NCBI GenBank assembly: GCA_017425725.1
Contig: JAFOXU010000002.1
Location: 1-5,958 of the forward strand
Length of the DNA stretch: 5,958 nucleotides
DNA from: Alphaproteobacteria bacterium
GTDB taxonomy: Bacteria > Pseudomonadota > Alphaproteobacteria > Rs-D84
Direction: 5' to 3'
Shown here: positions 4,391 to 5,958 of the stretch, one piece after another
Layout: each line of letters starts with the position of its first letter
How positions within the stretch are numbered: position 1 is the first letter of the stretch
Position numbers and translations under genes: made by a program
The notes under the pieces: model-generated
Told to the model about the DNA's origin: nothing
The model's database searches: none
Seen by the model: the letters and a program-made list of their open reading frames with translations, nothing else

Positions 4391-5958
4391 AAAACGTTTC
4401 TATATTTGCGATTTTTTCAGTATTTGTAGCGTTGCCTGTTTTTGGTGCTACTGTTTCACGTATTGATGTTAACGGTAATCAGCGTATGGACGCAGAATCA
4501 ATTCGTATTCTGGCAGATGTTAAAATTGGCGATAATGTTGGCGAATCTCGCAGTAATGAAATTGCAAAGAGACTGGAACAAAGTGGATATTTTTCACGTA
4601 TCAGTGTGAATATGTCTGGGAATACGCTGAAAATTAATGTTACAGAATCGCCCACTATTAACATGGTTACAGTCGAAGGTAACAGTGAAATTTCCACAGA
4701 TGATTTAAAGAAAGAAATCAAAACCAAAGAACGCACATCGTATGATGAAACTGTTATTGGTGCAGACGTTCAGCGTTTATTAACATTGTATCAACGCAAG
4801 GGCTTTTTCGGTACAAAAATTGAACCACAACGAATTGATTTAAAAGATAACCGTGTTAATGTTGTCTATGAAATTACCGAAGGGCATCCAACATGGATTT
4901 CCGATATTAAGTTTGAAGGTAATAAAAAATTTAGAGACAGCGAATTACGTGATGAAATTTTATCACGTGAACATGCCTGGTGGCGTTTCATGACCCAGTT
5001 TGATACGTTTGACGAAGATAGAATCCAATACGATGGTCAAATGTTGCGTCAGTTCTATTTGCGAAATGGTTATGTTAATTTTAACGTAAAAAACATCAAT
5101 GGTAAATTCACACCAGACAGGGAATATTATTCGGTTGTATTTACTGTTGACGAGGGTGATAAATATGACTTTGGTAAATTATCGATTGATAATCCATTCG
5201 ATGATGTTCCAACGGATGTTTTAACAGACGTTATCGCAATGAAAACTGGCGACACATATAACATTGATTTGGTTGATAAAACAATGTCACAATTACGCAG
5301 TGTGGTTGCAGAATATGGTTATGCGTTTATCAATGTTGAACCAGTACCAACAAAAAATGACACAGACAAGACAATTGATTTAAAATTTAAGATTCAAAAA
5401 ACAAATCGTATCTATTTGAACACGATTAATATTTTGGGAAACGTTCGTACATTTGATTCAGTCATTGAACAGTTAATACCAATGCGCTCTGGCGATCCTT
5501 TTTCATTACAAACAATCGAAGAAGGTCGCCAAAAATTAATGCGCACCAGATACTTCAAAGATGTTCAAATGGTACCGACACGTGTTGCCGAATCAAACAT
5601 GATGAATTTGGACATCAAGGTCGAAGAACAACCAACCGGTGAATTGTCTGGTGGTTTTGGTTGGTCGAACATTAACGGCTTTATGGTTGATGCTGGCATC
5701 ACAGAAAACAACTTTATGGGTCGTGGTCAGGTTGTTCAAATTCGTGGTTCCATCGCAGAATATCAAAAGCAGGCATTATTCAGTTTTACAGAACCATATT
5801 TGTTTGGTCGTCCATTATCTGGTGGTTTTGACGTATCATATACAATGTATGATTATTCGTCATTGGGCAGCTTTGGATATGATCGTGATTCATTAACTGT
5901 GGCAGGGCGCATGGGTTGGCGACTGACTGATCATTGGACACAAAATATCAGACTGTCT
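4387..5958 (+). CDS. bamA: Outer membrane protein assembly factor BamA (3' end beyond window)
   Basis: BamA is the core of the BAM complex, which folds and inserts beta-barrel proteins into the outer membrane. The frame is open for 524 codons to the window edge. Residues 1 to about 21 are a signal peptide (MKNVSIFAIFSVFVALPVFG, cleavage near 20-21). Five POTRA domains follow, at about 22-89, 90-168, 169-258, 259-338 and 339-418, each with a strand-x-G-N/N-P type start such as RIDVNGN, VTVEGN, IKFEGN, LSIDNP and INILGN. The barrel begins at GELSGGFGWSN (419) and includes ENNFMGRGQ and FTEPYLFGRPLSGG, typical of the Omp85 family. The VRGF lid motif and the C-terminal strand lie outside. REHAWW (194-199) followed by YDGQMLRQFYLRNGY is the alphaproteobacterial form of POTRA3. 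The start overlaps the preceding stop as ATGA, and there is no good ribosome binding site, so expression probably depends on coupling to the small upstream gene. Confidence 0.97.
   Translation, partial: MKNVSIFAIFSVFVALPVFGATVSRIDVNGNQRMDAESIRILADVKIGDNVGESRSNEIAKRLEQSGYFSRISVNMSGNTLKINVTESPTINMVTVEGNSEISTDDLKKEIKTKERTSYDETVIGADVQRLLTLYQRKGFFGTKIEPQRIDLKDNRVNVVYEITEGHPTWISDIKFEGNKKFRDSELRDEILSREHAWWRFMTQFDTFDEDRIQYDGQMLRQFYLRNGYVNFNVKNINGKFTPDREYYSVVFTVDEGDKYDFGKLSIDNPFDDVPTDVLTDVIAMKTGDTYNIDLVDKTMSQLRSVVAEYGYAFINVEPVPTKNDTDKTIDLKFKIQKTNRIYLNTINILGNVRTFDSVIEQLIPMRSGDPFSLQTIEEGRQKLMRTRYFKDVQMVPTRVAESNMMNLDIKVEEQPTGELSGGFGWSNINGFMVDAGITENNFMGRGQVVQIRGSIAEYQKQALFSFTEPYLFGRPLSGGFDVSYTMYDYSSLGSFGYDRDSLTVAGRMGWRLTDHWTQNIRLS

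Noticed and set aside
4479..4736. Minus-strand frame inside bamA
   Set aside because: It is antisense to POTRA1 and POTRA2 of bamA, with no independent signal.
5639..5896. Plus-strand 85-codon frame near the window end
   Set aside because: It lies in a different frame of the bamA barrel region. The bamA frame is open throughout and matches Omp85 motifs.

Overview
The window looks like a piece of an AT-leaning alphaproteobacterial chromosome, probably from a host-associated or metagenome-derived lineage. The evidence is the gene order frr-uppS-cdsA-rseP-bamA, a BamA whose third POTRA domain has the alphaproteobacterial style of sequence (REHAWWRFM followed by a YDGQMLRQFYLRNGY stretch), and a GGC-anticodon tRNA-Ala with an encoded CCA end. 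The exact order or genus cannot be fixed from the sequence alone.

Layout. Positions 1 to about 808 hold the 3' part of a repetitive, Ser/Thr/Asn/Gly-rich surface protein (autotransporter-adhesin type) whose beginning lies before the window. Its reading frame stops resembling an adhesin at about 808 and runs antisense into a tRNA gene, ending by chance at 853. On the minus strand, an intact tRNA-Ala(GGC) (962 to 887) is followed after 13 bases by a tRNA-His(GTG) (873 to 809) that is correct up to the T arm but has lost its 3' end at the adhesin junction. A near-perfect sigma-70 promoter (TTGACA, 17-base spacer, TAAAAT) drives the tRNA pair. A divergent plus-strand operon begins at 1046: frr (ribosome recycling), uppS (undecaprenyl diphosphate synthesis), cdsA (CDP-diacylglycerol synthesis), rseP (site-2 intramembrane protease), an unrecognised 73-residue protein, and bamA (outer-membrane protein assembly), which is cut by the window end.

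How it fits together. The plus-strand genes are a compact envelope-biogenesis cluster with intergenic gaps of 17 to 31 bases and one 4-base overlap. UppS makes the lipid carrier precursor for peptidoglycan and other glycans, CdsA makes the phospholipid precursor, RseP handles membrane-protein proteolysis and stress signalling, and BamA inserts outer-membrane beta barrels. The usual dxr gene between cdsA and rseP is absent here, and a small unknown gene sits where rseP normally meets bamA.

The points most worth a second look are the broken tRNA-His/adhesin junction (integration scar, rearrangement or assembly mis-join), the small gene translationally coupled to bamA, the missing dxr, and unusual residues at conserved positions in UppS. 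I found no CRISPR array, transposase, recombinase gene or clear new multi-gene system. Most of the window is ordinary housekeeping sequence.
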